A stretch of DNA of 64,000 bases, taken from Polynucleobacter sp. AM-7D1 (GTDB lineage: Bacteria; Pseudomonadota; Gammaproteobacteria; Burkholderiales; Burkholderiaceae). The notes under the pieces were generated by a model. That model was not told the origin of the DNA and did no database searches. It worked only from the letters and a program-made list of their open reading frames with translations. The number at the start of each line of letters is the position of its first letter. Within the stretch, counting starts at the first letter, position 1. The stretch spans positions 124,001 through 188,000 of the forward strand of contig NZ_CP061319.1 of assembly GCF_018688455.1 (NCBI RefSeq), in the 5' to 3' direction. The position numbers and the translations under genes are program-made. Positions 56,851-64,000 of this stretch are shown here, piece by piece.

Positions 56851-57851
56851 GTTTGCCTAGATAAAGAGTATTTGCACAGAGCGTGTAACGCTGTTGTTGA
56901 TTCGTTTTGAGGAAAGTCTTTGAGACATTCCAGCGCAAGATCTACTTCTCGCTTTGCGGCAGCTTGGGTGTAATCCAAAGCCCCAGAATTTTGTACTGCG
57001 CTCAGAATCTGCTGGAAGACGTCATCAGGTAAGTCTTGATTTTGCTCGATCGCTGCACGAACCAGTAATTGCTCTTCAGTACTACCGTTTTCAAGAAGAT
57101 AAATGAGCGGAAGCGTAGGCTTTCCTTCTCTCAAATCATCGCCAGCATTTTTCCCCATTTGGGATGCGTCAGCCGTGTAATCCAATAGATCATCCATTAA
57201 TTGGAAGGCGGTACCAATGTGGCGACCAAAAGCAGCAGCCTGCTCTCGATAACTATCCGATGCTTGCGCCAAAATTGCCCCAAGCTCTGTGGATGCTTCG
57301 AATAATTTGGCGGTTTTATAGCGAATCACCCGTAAATAACTCTTTTCATCAACTTCGGGGTCATTCATATTGAGGAGCTGTAAAACTTCCCCCTCTGCAA
57401 TCGTATTGGTTGCATCGGACAGGATTTCCATGACTCTTAGGTCATTTGGCCCCACCATCATCTGAAAAGCTCTGGAATAGAGGAAATCGCCCACTAGCAC
57501 GCTCGCAGCATTGCCAAAAGCGGCATTGGCAGTCTCGCGACCCCTTCTTAGAGTGGATTCATCGACGACATCATCATGGAGTAGGGTGGCTGTGTGGATA
57601 AATTCCACTACGGCTGCCAGCTCTAAGGCATGGGGAGTTTCTTTACCATTGGCTAAGGCTTTGCTGACTAGTAGCAAAAGGGCTGGTCGGACCCGTTTTC
57701 CGCCTGCTTGGATGATGTAAGTGGAGATTTGGTCAATTAAGGCTACTTTTGAGGCTAATCGAAGGCGAATTACTTCATCTAAGGCCTTGAAATCTAAGGC
57801 AATAGGAGCCAAAATTTGGCTTAATTCATTGGTTTTGACAGTGCTCGTCAT
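56847..57851 (-). CDS. ispB: Octaprenyl diphosphate synthase
   Basis: Makes the long isoprenoid side chain of ubiquinone. 334 residues, trans-prenyltransferase fold: GGKRVRPALLLL at about 51-62, the first Asp-rich motif LLHDDVVDESTLRRG, and the second LMDDLLDYTAD. Chain length (C40) is inferred from position beside rplU-rpmA, as in E. coli. The start codon (57851-57849) lies inside the spacer of the divergent rplU promoter, so the two genes share control bases. No Shine-Dalgarno is clear. Confidence 0.93.
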   Translation of the reverse strand: MTSTVKTNELSQILAPIALDFKALDEVIRLRLASKVALIDQISTYIIQAGGKRVRPALLLLVSKALANGKETPHALELAAVVEFIHTATLLHDDVVDESTLRRGRETANAAFGNAASVLVGDFLYSRAFQMMVGPNDLRVMEILSDATNTIAEGEVLQLLNMNDPEVDEKSYLRVIRYKTAKLFEASTELGAILAQASDSYREQAAAFGRHIGTAFQLMDDLLDYTADASQMGKNAGDDLREGKPTLPLIYLLENGSTEEQLLVRAAIEQNQDLPDDVFQQILSAVQNSGALDYTQAAAKREVDLALECLKDFPQNESTTALHALCKYSLSRQT

Positions 57852-57863
57852 GCAAGATATAAT
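57835..57863 (+). promoter_or_regulatory. Perfect-consensus sigma70 promoter of rplU-rpmA
   Basis: TTGACA (57835-57840), a 17-base spacer and TATAAT (57858-57863): full consensus in both hexamers and spacing. Transcription should begin near 57870. The -35 lies inside the ispB coding start and the spacer covers the ispB ATG on the other strand. Confidence 0.93.
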
Positions 57864-57872
57864 AATGGGCTT

Positions 57873-57895
57873 AGCTCATCCAGGGTGGATTAGCT
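57873..57895 (+). promoter_or_regulatory. Hairpin at the 5' end of the rplU leader
   Basis: AGCTCATCC (57873-57881) pairs with GGATTAGCT (57887-57895) with one mismatch and a five-base loop, right at the predicted transcript start. It could stabilise the message or serve autoregulation by L21; I know of no described leader with this form in betaproteobacteria. Confidence 0.4.
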
Positions 57896-57926
57896 TAAAT
57901 GTAGATATTAATTGAGGTTTCAAACC

Positions 57927-58238
57927 ATGTACGCGGTCATAAAAACCGGTGGCAAACAGTATAAAGTTGCTGCAGGCGAAAAATTGAAAATAGAACAGAT
58001 ACCAGCGGAAATCGGCAGCGAAATCACTCTTGACCAAGTCTTAGCCGTAGGCGAAGGCACTTCACTCAAATTGGGTGATCCATTGGTTAATGGTGCAGCT
58101 GTGATGGCCACTGTCGTCTCCCAGGGACGTCACGATAAAGTGACAATCTTTAAGATGCGCCGTCGCAAGCATTATCAAAAGCACCAAGGCCATCGTCAGA
58201 ATTACACAGAAATTCTGATTAACACGATCAAAGCCTAA
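57927..58238 (+). CDS. rplU: 50S ribosomal protein L21
   Basis: Ribosomal protein binding 23S rRNA near the 5' region. 103 residues from the ATG at 57927 ([20 protein letters not shown]), the normal length; the frame could open earlier only at a TTG. The conserved C-terminal [18 protein letters not shown] is present. First gene of rplU-rpmA, under a consensus promoter. Confidence 0.98.
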   Translation: MYAVIKTGGKQYKVAAGEKLKIEQIPAEIGSEITLDQVLAVGEGTSLKLGDPLVNGAAVMATVVSQGRHDKVTIFKMRRRKHYQKHQGHRQNYTEILINTIKA

Positions 58239-58271
58239 TTTAGGCTAACGGCTAAATAGCAGGAGAAAGAT

Positions 58272-58532
58272 ATGGCACAGAAAAAAGGCGGCGGCTCGAC
58301 ACGAAATGGCCGCGACTCAGAATCGAAACGCTTGGGCGTTAAAGTTTTTGGCGGCGAGCAAATCAACGCTGGCAGCATCATCATTCGTCAACGTGGTACA
58401 CGAGTACATCCGGGTATGAACGTTGGTATTGGTAAAGATCACACTTTGTTTGCCTTGGTTGACGGACAAGTGGAATTTGGCGTGAAGGGTGCTTTGAAGA
58501 AGGCCCAGGTTTCAGTTCTCCCGCGTTCATAA
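58272..58532 (+). CDS. rpmA: 50S ribosomal protein L27
   Basis: 86 residues; the N-terminus [20 protein letters not shown] reaches the peptidyl transferase centre and is fully conserved, without the cleavable extension seen in Firmicutes. [20 protein letters not shown] follows. AGGAGA precedes the ATG. A terminator lies about 60 bases after the stop. Confidence 0.98.
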   Translation: MAQKKGGGSTRNGRDSESKRLGVKVFGGEQINAGSIIIRQRGTRVHPGMNVGIGKDHTLFALVDGQVEFGVKGALKKAQVSVLPRS

Positions 58533-58589
58533 GGCGCCTGACTGAGACACGTTTGATTCAGATTTATTCCGAATTTAACTCTTAGGAAC

Positions 58590-58616
58590 AGGCCTCGCTA
58601 AGCGAGGCCTTTTTTA
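58590..58616 (+). terminator. Rho-independent terminator after rpmA, overlapping the obgE leader
   Basis: AGGCCTCG (58590-58597), loop CTAAG, CGAGGCCT (58603-58610), then a run of T to 58616. The obgE ATG is at 58620, only three bases beyond, and the only GAGG near obgE is in the 3' arm of this stem. Confidence 0.9.
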
Positions 58617-58619
58617 TTC

Positions 58620-59714
58620 ATGAAATTTATAGACGAAGCTCGTATTGAAGTCATAGCTGGCCAAGGTGGCGCCGGGAGTGCCTCCATGCGCCGCGAAAAG
58701 TTTATTGAATTCGGTGGTCCTGATGGTGGCGATGGCGGTAAAGGCGGAAGCGTATGGGCAACCGCTGATCGCAACATCAATACGCTGATTGACTATCGTT
58801 ACGCCAAAACGCACACTGCAAAGAATGGTGAGCCTGGTCGTGGCGCCGACTGTTATGGTCGCGCAGGCGACGATATTGAGTTGCGTATGCCAGTTGGAAC
58901 CATCATTTCTGATTATGAAACTGGTGAACCGATTGCCGACTTAACCACGCACGGTGAGCGCCTTTGTTTGGCGCAGGGCGGTGTTGGGGGATGGGGAAAT
59001 ATTCACTTTAAGAGTAGTACGAACCGCGCTCCTCGCCAAAAGACGAATGGCAAAGAGGGTGAGCGTCGTAAGCTCAAACTTGAATTAAAAGTATTGGCTG
59101 ATGTTGGTTTATTAGGTATGCCGAATGCCGGTAAATCGACTTTGATCACCGCTGTGTCTAACGCGCGACCAAAGATTGCGGACTATCCGTTTACAACCTT
59201 ACATCCAAATTTGGGTGTGGTACGTGTAGGCGCTGAGCGTAGCTTTGTGATTGCAGATATTCCGGGATTAATCGAAGGTGCCGCAGAAGGTGCTGGCTTG
59301 GGTCATCGCTTCTTAAGACACTTGCAGCGCACTGGTGTGCTCTTGCATTTAGTCGATATTGCTCCATTTGATGAGAATATTGATTCAGTGGCAGATGCTG
59401 TTGCTATCGTGAATGAGTTACGTAAGTACGATGAAGCCTTGGTTGAGAAGCCGCGCTGGTTAGTGCTGAACAAAGTCGACATGATTCCCGAGGAAGATCG
59501 CAAAAAAGTGGTTGCAGACTTTATTAAACGCTTTAAGTGGAAGGGTCCTGTTTTTGAGATCTCCGCTTTAACAGGCTTGGGCTGCGATAAGTTGTGCTAT
59601 TCATTGCAAGACTACTTGGACTCTATTCGTAAAGATAGGGATGATGAAGATGAGCGTGCTGCTGATCCGCGTTATCAAGAACAAGCCCAGACAGAAGATA
59701 AAACTCCAGATTAA
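58620..59714 (+). CDS. obgE: GTPase ObgE/CgtA
   Basis: Ribosome-associated GTPase in 50S assembly and stress control. 364 residues: glycine-rich Obg fold at the N-terminus ([26 protein letters not shown]), G1 [11 protein letters not shown] near 166-176, TTLHPNLG switch, [20 protein letters not shown] and NKVDM. The C-terminal tail is short and acidic, without an OCT domain. The start is MKFIDEA at 58620, immediately after the rpmA terminator. Confidence 0.96.
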   Translation: MKFIDEARIEVIAGQGGAGSASMRREKFIEFGGPDGGDGGKGGSVWATADRNINTLIDYRYAKTHTAKNGEPGRGADCYGRAGDDIELRMPVGTIISDYETGEPIADLTTHGERLCLAQGGVGGWGNIHFKSSTNRAPRQKTNGKEGERRKLKLELKVLADVGLLGMPNAGKSTLITAVSNARPKIADYPFTTLHPNLGVVRVGAERSFVIADIPGLIEGAAEGAGLGHRFLRHLQRTGVLLHLVDIAPFDENIDSVADAVAIVNELRKYDEALVEKPRWLVLNKVDMIPEEDRKKVVADFIKRFKWKGPVFEISALTGLGCDKLCYSLQDYLDSIRKDRDDEDERAADPRYQEQAQTEDKTPD

Positions 59715-59743
59715 GCGGTAGTCATTTGAGACCTGAATTTGAT

Positions 59744-60526
59744 ATGAGCACTCAGCAAGCTAAACGAATCGTAGTAAAAGTAGGTTCAAGCCTAGTCACT
59801 AATAATGGTGAGGGTTTGGATCGCGCTGCAATCGGTATGTGGGCAGAGCAAATGGCTGCCCTGCTAGCTGCTGGGCATGAGGTGTTGATGGTCAGTTCCG
59901 GTGCGATTGCTGAAGGCATGCAACGTCTTGGCTGGAGTAAGCGTCCGCAGGAAATTCATCAACTACAAGCTGCAGCTGCAGTTGGTCAGATGGGTTTAGT
60001 GCAGGTTTATGAAAGTTGTTTTGCGCGTTTTAATTTGCGCAGTGCGCAAGTGTTGCTAACAAATGCAGACTTAGCCCATGCAGAACGCAATGCCAATGCC
60101 AAGGCGACATTAGATACTTTGCTAAAGCTTGGCGTTGTCCCCATCATTAATGAAAACGATACCGTTGTTACTGATGAAATTAAATTTGGTGATAACGATA
60201 GCCTGGCCGCATTAGTCACGAATTTAATTTATGCGGACTTACTAGTGATCTTGACTGATCAAGGCGGATTGTTTACTGCTGATCCGCGTCAAGATGCTAC
60301 CGCCACTCTTTTGAGTGATGCTACTGCTGGTGATCCTGCTTTAGAAAAGATGGCTGGTGGTGCTGCAAGTGAGTTGAGTAAGGGTGGCATGTTGACCAAA
60401 GTGTTGGCTGCGAAAGTTGCCGCGCAAACAGGGGCTGCAACTATCATTGCCTCTGGGCGCGAGCCTCAAGTTCTCACTCGCCTGCTAAATGGTGAAAAAA
60501 TTGGTACCTACCTGACTGCTGCTTAA
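59744..60526 (+). CDS. proB: Glutamate 5-kinase lacking the PUA domain
   Basis: First step of proline synthesis. From the ATG at 59744 it has 260 residues; a TTG at 59726 would add six. The amino-acid-kinase domain is complete: [13 protein letters not shown] at the start, [32 protein letters not shown], and [13 protein letters not shown]. It stops after IGTYLTAA, where E. coli ProB (367) continues into a PUA domain; nothing resembling PUA follows the stop. Proline feedback may therefore differ. Confidence 0.93.
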   Translation: MSTQQAKRIVVKVGSSLVTNNGEGLDRAAIGMWAEQMAALLAAGHEVLMVSSGAIAEGMQRLGWSKRPQEIHQLQAAAAVGQMGLVQVYESCFARFNLRSAQVLLTNADLAHAERNANAKATLDTLLKLGVVPIINENDTVVTDEIKFGDNDSLAALVTNLIYADLLVILTDQGGLFTADPRQDATATLLSDATAGDPALEKMAGGAASELSKGGMLTKVLAAKVAAQTGAATIIASGREPQVLTRLLNGEKIGTYLTAA

Positions 60527-60568
60527 GCACCACAATGAAACGTAATCAGCTCAATACTTTTCAACGGA

Positions 60569-61135
60569 TTACATTACTCCATATGAATTAGTAGGTTTTG
60601 TGCCACCAGTGAATCCATTTGGGTTCAGTGACTGAATAACGTTTTTGATACTCTTTTCTTGAGTGTTGAAGTTGCAAAATGCTCCTTGAGCTAAAGCAGC
60701 TTGATAACGATTTGGTGTGTGATCCTTTATTGGATTCCAGCTAGAAAGAGGGTTTTCTTTCCAAGTATTGGATTCAAAGGTGCCATAGAGTCGCCATTGG
60801 AAAGAGTCGCAACGAATACCTTCGTATTGAACTTGGCTGTTTCCATTGGGACTAGTCAAAATAACAATGTATCGCGTGATGCCGTCATTACCGATCAAAA
60901 TCGAGTCAGTGTCGATTGCAAACTTGAAAATTGTTTGCTGTGATACGTAAAAGGGTTGAATGGTTGATTTATTGGGAGGGTTCAATGGCATTGCTGTTGC
61001 ACCTTCTTTGAAGACCATTGGTGCAAAAGGGTCGACCCCGCTCTCCAGTGGATCACCTGCACATCCTGCTAGGACTACGCTGATAGCTAAGCCAAGGGTT
61101 GAGAGTCTAAGACTGCGAATGGATGGTTTCATCAT
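60569..61135 (-). CDS. CNP1-like family lipoprotein
   Basis: 188-residue predicted lipoprotein: signal peptide with lipobox LAGC, lipidated Cys at residue 25, then Asp at +4 rather than +2, which does not give an inner-membrane retention signal. The mature part matches the CNP1-like domain ([43 protein letters not shown]), a betaproteobacterial family of unknown function. It overlaps rppH by four bases (ATGA), so the two are co-translated. Confidence 0.8.
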   Translation of the reverse strand: MMKPSIRSLRLSTLGLAISVVLAGCAGDPLESGVDPFAPMVFKEGATAMPLNPPNKSTIQPFYVSQQTIFKFAIDTDSILIGNDGITRYIVILTSPNGNSQVQYEGIRCDSFQWRLYGTFESNTWKENPLSSWNPIKDHTPNRYQAALAQGAFCNFNTQEKSIKNVIQSLNPNGFTGGTKPTNSYGVM

Positions 61136-61728
61136 GGCTTATTAGTGGGATTTACTTCTTTTGGCTCATCTTCTTCACCCCCATACAGGGATTGAAATAA
61201 ATCGAGTGGAGATCCCCAGGCAAGTTGCTGCATACGTATACCGCGGGACAAGTAGCGCGCAAGCTCGGAGAGGGCTAATTGATAGACTTCGCGTTTGAAG
61301 TCAATTACGGTATCTAGTTGAATCCAAAATGGAACCCATCGCCAGGCATCAAATTCTGGATGTTCTGAAGCGCGCAGCTGAATATCGGTATCTAAACCCA
61401 CTAAGCGCAGCAAAAACCAGATTTGTTTTTGACCGCGATAGCTGGCTCGATGCGTTTTAGAGGCATGTTGACGACGCAGGAACTCCTCTGGGACGTCGTA
61501 ACGAAGCCAGTCCCTAGTACGTCCAATAATTTGGACATGTTCTGGCATTAAGCCCACTTCCTCATGCAATTCGCGGTACATGGCCTGCTCTGGGCTTTCA
61601 CCATGCTGAATCCCGCCCTGCGGGAACTGCCACGAATGCTGCCCAACGCGTTTTCCCCAGAAAACCTCGTTATGGCTATTGAGGAGGACTATGCCGACAT
61701 TGGGTCGATACCCTTCACGGTCAAGCAT
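61132..61728 (-). CDS. rppH: RNA pyrophosphohydrolase
   Basis: Removes pyrophosphate from mRNA 5' ends, triggering RNase E decay. From the ATG at 61728 ([16 protein letters not shown], the usual start, with AGG upstream) it has 198 residues; the frame extends to 61809 but the extra 27 residues are unlike the family. Nudix box [20 protein letters not shown] at about 38-57. Divergent from proS. Confidence 0.94.
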   Translation of the reverse strand: MLDREGYRPNVGIVLLNSHNEVFWGKRVGQHSWQFPQGGIQHGESPEQAMYRELHEEVGLMPEHVQIIGRTRDWLRYDVPEEFLRRQHASKTHRASYRGQKQIWFLLRLVGLDTDIQLRASEHPEFDAWRWVPFWIQLDTVIDFKREVYQLALSELARYLSRGIRMQQLAWGSPLDLFQSLYGGEEDEPKEVNPTNKP

Positions 61729-61766
61729 GAGATCGTGCCTCAAATCCTTTAAAATCAATGATTTGA

Positions 61767-61772
61767 TTATAT
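61767..61772 (-). promoter_or_regulatory. Possible -10 element of the rppH promoter
   Basis: On the minus strand TATAAT occupies 61772-61767, about 40 bases before the rppH ATG, with a weak TGTGAA -35 at 16 bases. The same bases read ATTATA on the plus strand just ahead of proS, where no ribosome-binding site is visible. Confidence 0.4.
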
Positions 61773-61778
61773 CCATAC

Positions 61779-63521
61779 ATGAAAGCTTCACAGTCATTTC
61801 TCGCCACACTAAAAGAAGCCCCTTCCGACGCTGAGGTGGTTTCGCACAAACTCATGGTGCGTGCCGGTTTAATTCGTAAGCTCAGCGCTGGCATCTACAA
61901 CTATTTGCCTTTGGGATTGAAGTCCATTCGCAAGGTAGAAAACATCATCCGTGAAGAAATGAATCGCGCTGGTGCAATCGAATTGCTGATGCCAATGGTT
62001 CAGCCTGCAGAGCTGTGGCAAGAGACGGGCCGCTGGGAAAAGATGGGACCCGAGTTGCTTCGCATTAAGGATCGTCATGATCGTGACTTTTTAATTCAGC
62101 CAACATCCGAAGAGGTGGTGACTGATTTAGCGCGTAATGAAATTAAGAGTTATAAACAGCTGCCGGTGAACTTTTACCAAATTCAGACTAAGTTTCGTGA
62201 TGAGCGTCGCCCACGTTTTGGAATCATGCGTGGTCGTGAGTTCAGTATGAAGGATGCTTACTCCTTTGATCGCGATACTGAGGGATTGAAGAAGTCTTAT
62301 CAAATTATGTTTGATGCTTACACTCGTATCTTCAAGCGTATGGGCTTGAAGTTTCGCGCAGTAACGGCAGATAACGGTGCTATTGGCGGATCAGGTAGTC
62401 AAGAGTTTCATGTGATTGCAGATACTGGTGAAGATGCCATTGTGTATTGCCCAAATTCTGATTACGCTGCCAACCTTGAGGCTGCTGAGTCAGTCTCATT
62501 AATTGCGGTACGCAGTGCTGCAACTCAGGAGCTGACTAAAGTTGCGACACCAAATCAAACAAACTGCGCTGAGGTTGCCAAATTTTTAAACCTGCCGCTA
62601 GAGCATACTGTGAAGTCATTATTGTTTGCTGCTGATCAAGAAGAGGGCTCAGCCAAATTATTTATGCTGTTAGTGCGCGGTGATCATGAGCTAAATGAAA
62701 TCAAGGCGAGCAAGATTCCTGGAATGGCAGAGTCACGTTTTGCCAGTGAAGCTGAAATCATGCAGGCATGTAATGCACCAGCGGGCTATTTAGGGCCAGT
62801 TGGAATTGCTGCTGATGTGACTGTAGTTGCAGATCGTACTGTTGCCAATATGGCTGATTTTGTGTGCGGCGCTAATGATTCTGGTCATCACTTAACCGGT
62901 GTGAATTGGGGTCGTGATTTACCAGAGCCTTTAGTGATGGATTTGCGTAATGCCGTAATCGGTGATCCGTCCCCTGATGGTAAGGGTGTTGTGGATATCT
63001 GCCGCGGCATTGAAGTGGGCCATGTATTTCAATTGGGCACACGCTACTCTGAAGCAATGGGTTGCACCTATCTTGATCAACAAGGCAAAGCACAGCCTAT
63101 GGTGATGGGTTGTTACGGTATTGGTGTAACTCGTTTATTGGGCGCTGCAATTGAGCAGGGTAATGATGAGCGCGGAATTATTTGGCCGATTTCGATGGCA
63201 CCATTTGAAGTGGTAATTTGTCCAATGGGTTACGATAAATCAGAGGCAGTGAAAGTTGCTGCTGATCAATTACATGATGAGTTGATTGCTGATGGAGTCG
63301 ATGTGGTGTTGGATGACCGAGGTGAAAGACCGGGTGCAATGTTTGCAGACTGGGAATTAATTGGTGTTCCGTTCCGCGTGGTGATCGGTGATCGTGGTCT
63401 TGCAGATGCTCAAGTCGAATTCAAGGGTCGTACCGATGCTGAATCAGAAAATATCCCGCTATCAGAAATTAAAGCAAAAGTGATTGCTGCAATTGAGTCC
63501 GCTAAGAAACTCGTTTCTTAA
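61779..63521 (+). CDS. proS: Prolyl-tRNA synthetase (bacterial type)
   Basis: Class II synthetase charging tRNA-Pro. 580 residues of the bacterial form: [10 protein letters not shown] and the class II motif 1 region at the N-terminus, [12 protein letters not shown] and motif 2 [26 protein letters not shown], the editing (INS) domain at about 225-385, motif 3 [12 protein letters not shown], and the anticodon-binding domain with [20 protein letters not shown]. The ATG at 61779 has no Shine-Dalgarno, so initiation may be leaderless. Confidence 0.97.
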   Translation: MKASQSFLATLKEAPSDAEVVSHKLMVRAGLIRKLSAGIYNYLPLGLKSIRKVENIIREEMNRAGAIELLMPMVQPAELWQETGRWEKMGPELLRIKDRHDRDFLIQPTSEEVVTDLARNEIKSYKQLPVNFYQIQTKFRDERRPRFGIMRGREFSMKDAYSFDRDTEGLKKSYQIMFDAYTRIFKRMGLKFRAVTADNGAIGGSGSQEFHVIADTGEDAIVYCPNSDYAANLEAAESVSLIAVRSAATQELTKVATPNQTNCAEVAKFLNLPLEHTVKSLLFAADQEEGSAKLFMLLVRGDHELNEIKASKIPGMAESRFASEAEIMQACNAPAGYLGPVGIAADVTVVADRTVANMADFVCGANDSGHHLTGVNWGRDLPEPLVMDLRNAVIGDPSPDGKGVVDICRGIEVGHVFQLGTRYSEAMGCTYLDQQGKAQPMVMGCYGIGVTRLLGAAIEQGNDERGIIWPISMAPFEVVICPMGYDKSEAVKVAADQLHDELIADGVDVVLDDRGERPGAMFADWELIGVPFRVVIGDRGLADAQVEFKGRTDAESENIPLSEIKAKVIAAIESAKKLVS

Positions 63522-63540
63522 GCCAAATAGTTTTTAAGTA

Positions 63541-64000
63541 TTATTTTTTAAAGAGTCCGCCAATGCCCTTGGCGGCTCCTTTGGCTGCCATGGATGCCAT
63601 AGTGCGCGCCATCTTGCCGCCCTTGAACTGTTTCATCATGGTTTGCATTTGTTCAAACTGTGCAAGCAGACGATTGACTTCTTGAACCTCAACACCTGCG
63701 CCCGCTGCAATCCGACGTTTGCGCGTGGCTTTCAATAACTCCGGTTTCGCACGCTCTTTGGGTGTCATGCTATCGATGATTCCGCGCATGCGCTTGGTTT
63801 GTTTATCGGCAGCGCTTAAATTGGTTTTGGAGGCAGCTTGTGCCATATGACTTGGTAGTTTATCCATCAAACTTGCCATGCCTCCCATCTGTTGCATCTG
63901 CACCAGTTGATCACGGAAGTCGCCCAGATCAAACCCGCCTTTAGAAATCTTACTCGCTAACTTTTCTGCTTTCGCAACGTCAACGTTTTGTTGGGCTTGT
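63541..64000 (-). CDS. ffh: Signal recognition particle protein Ffh, C-terminal part (cut by window edge)
   Basis: Only the M domain is in the window: 152 codons before TAA at 63543-63541, open to base 64000. It reads VAKAEKLASKI, KGGFDLGDFRDQLVQM, the Met-rich MQQMGGMASLMDKLPS, and the RNA-binding helix-turn-helix with SMTPKERAKPELL and RRIAAGAGVEVQEVNRLL. The C-terminus ends in a Gly/Lys-rich tail GGLFKK. Convergent with proS, about 20 bases apart, without a clear hairpin. Confidence 0.95.
   Translation of the reverse strand, partial: QAQQNVDVAKAEKLASKISKGGFDLGDFRDQLVQMQQMGGMASLMDKLPSHMAQAASKTNLSAADKQTKRMRGIIDSMTPKERAKPELLKATRKRRIAAGAGVEVQEVNRLLAQFEQMQTMMKQFKGGKMARTMASMAAKGAAKGIGGLFKK

Noticed and set aside
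61729..61809. 27-residue N-terminal extension of RppH
   Set aside because: It would run over the proS start, and the family begins at [10 protein letters not shown].
63522..63540. Terminator between proS and ffh
   Set aside because: The gap is AT-rich with T-runs but no stem could be drawn.
1..64000. Mobile elements, CRISPR arrays, tRNA or rRNA genes
   Set aside because: No transposase, integrase, spaced direct-repeat array, cloverleaf or rRNA-like sequence was recognised on either strand.

Overview
The window looks like chromosome of a free-living betaproteobacterium of the Burkholderiaceae, most likely Polynucleobacter or a close relative. This is inferred from gene order (lpxC - DciA-like - secA - argJ - DUF815 ATPase - mutT - zapD - coaE - pilD/C/B; rplU-rpmA-obgE-proB-CNP1-rppH-proS-ffh), moderate GC judged by eye, very tight packing, and many 1-10 bp gene overlaps. 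I see no insertion sequence, prophage, CRISPR array, tRNA or rRNA. No gene-free stretch exceeds 300 bases; the longest (about 270 bases, 20163-20433) carries the promoter and operator of the cell-wall/division cluster.

Layout. 1-6722: end of ung, an M61 peptidase, a DsbC-like disulfide isomerase and a UbiH-type flavin hydroxylase on the minus strand; then ychF, a small winged-helix protein and a MASE1-like membrane protein. 6719-11360: minus-strand operon rpe-trpE-trpG-trpD-trpC. 11410-15081: apaG, mltA, enoyl-CoA hydratase, an M20 amidohydrolase, plus an unlisted 37-residue membrane ORF antisense to the mltA start. 15101-20162: biotin genes bioA-bioF-bioD divergent from bioB, followed by coq7. 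20434-37922: a complete dcw cluster (mraZ rsmH ftsL ftsI murE murF mraY murD ftsW murG murC ddl ftsQ ftsA ftsZ), nearly all joined by overlapping stop and start codons and headed by a TTGACC-17-TAAAGT promoter with three 10-bp-spaced MraZ boxes. 38035-45401: peroxiredoxin, lpxC, DciA-like, secA, argJ, a DUF815 ATPase, mutT. 45398-50757: zapD, coaE, a reduced pilD-pilC-pilB trio and a CorC/HlyC transporter. 50842-56850: ogt, a squalene/phytoene synthase, a sodium:solute symporter, a ketopantoate-reductase-like protein, a fumarylacetoacetate-hydrolase-like protein and a GrdB-family protein with CPIC in place of a selenocysteine motif. 56847-64000: ispB, rplU, rpmA, obgE, proB, a CNP1-like lipoprotein, rppH, proS and the end of ffh.

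How the genes fit together. The centre is the machine that makes peptidoglycan precursors (murE/F/D/C, ddl, mraY, murG), polymerises and crosslinks them at the septum (ftsW, ftsI) and positions the divisome (ftsL/Q/A/Z, with zapD nearby). lpxC (lipid A) and secA (export) follow, as in related genomes. Flanking blocks supply tryptophan, biotin, ubiquinone (UbiH-like, Coq7, IspB), arginine and proline.

No clearly new multi-gene system is visible. The best leads are small: the 37-residue membrane ORF, a GC-rich element with two alternative folds between ftsZ and the peroxiredoxin, an obgE ribosome-binding site inside a terminator hairpin, a perfect-consensus rplU promoter laid over the ispB start codon, four convergent gene pairs that share a 4-base stop, and the reduced pilus trio.
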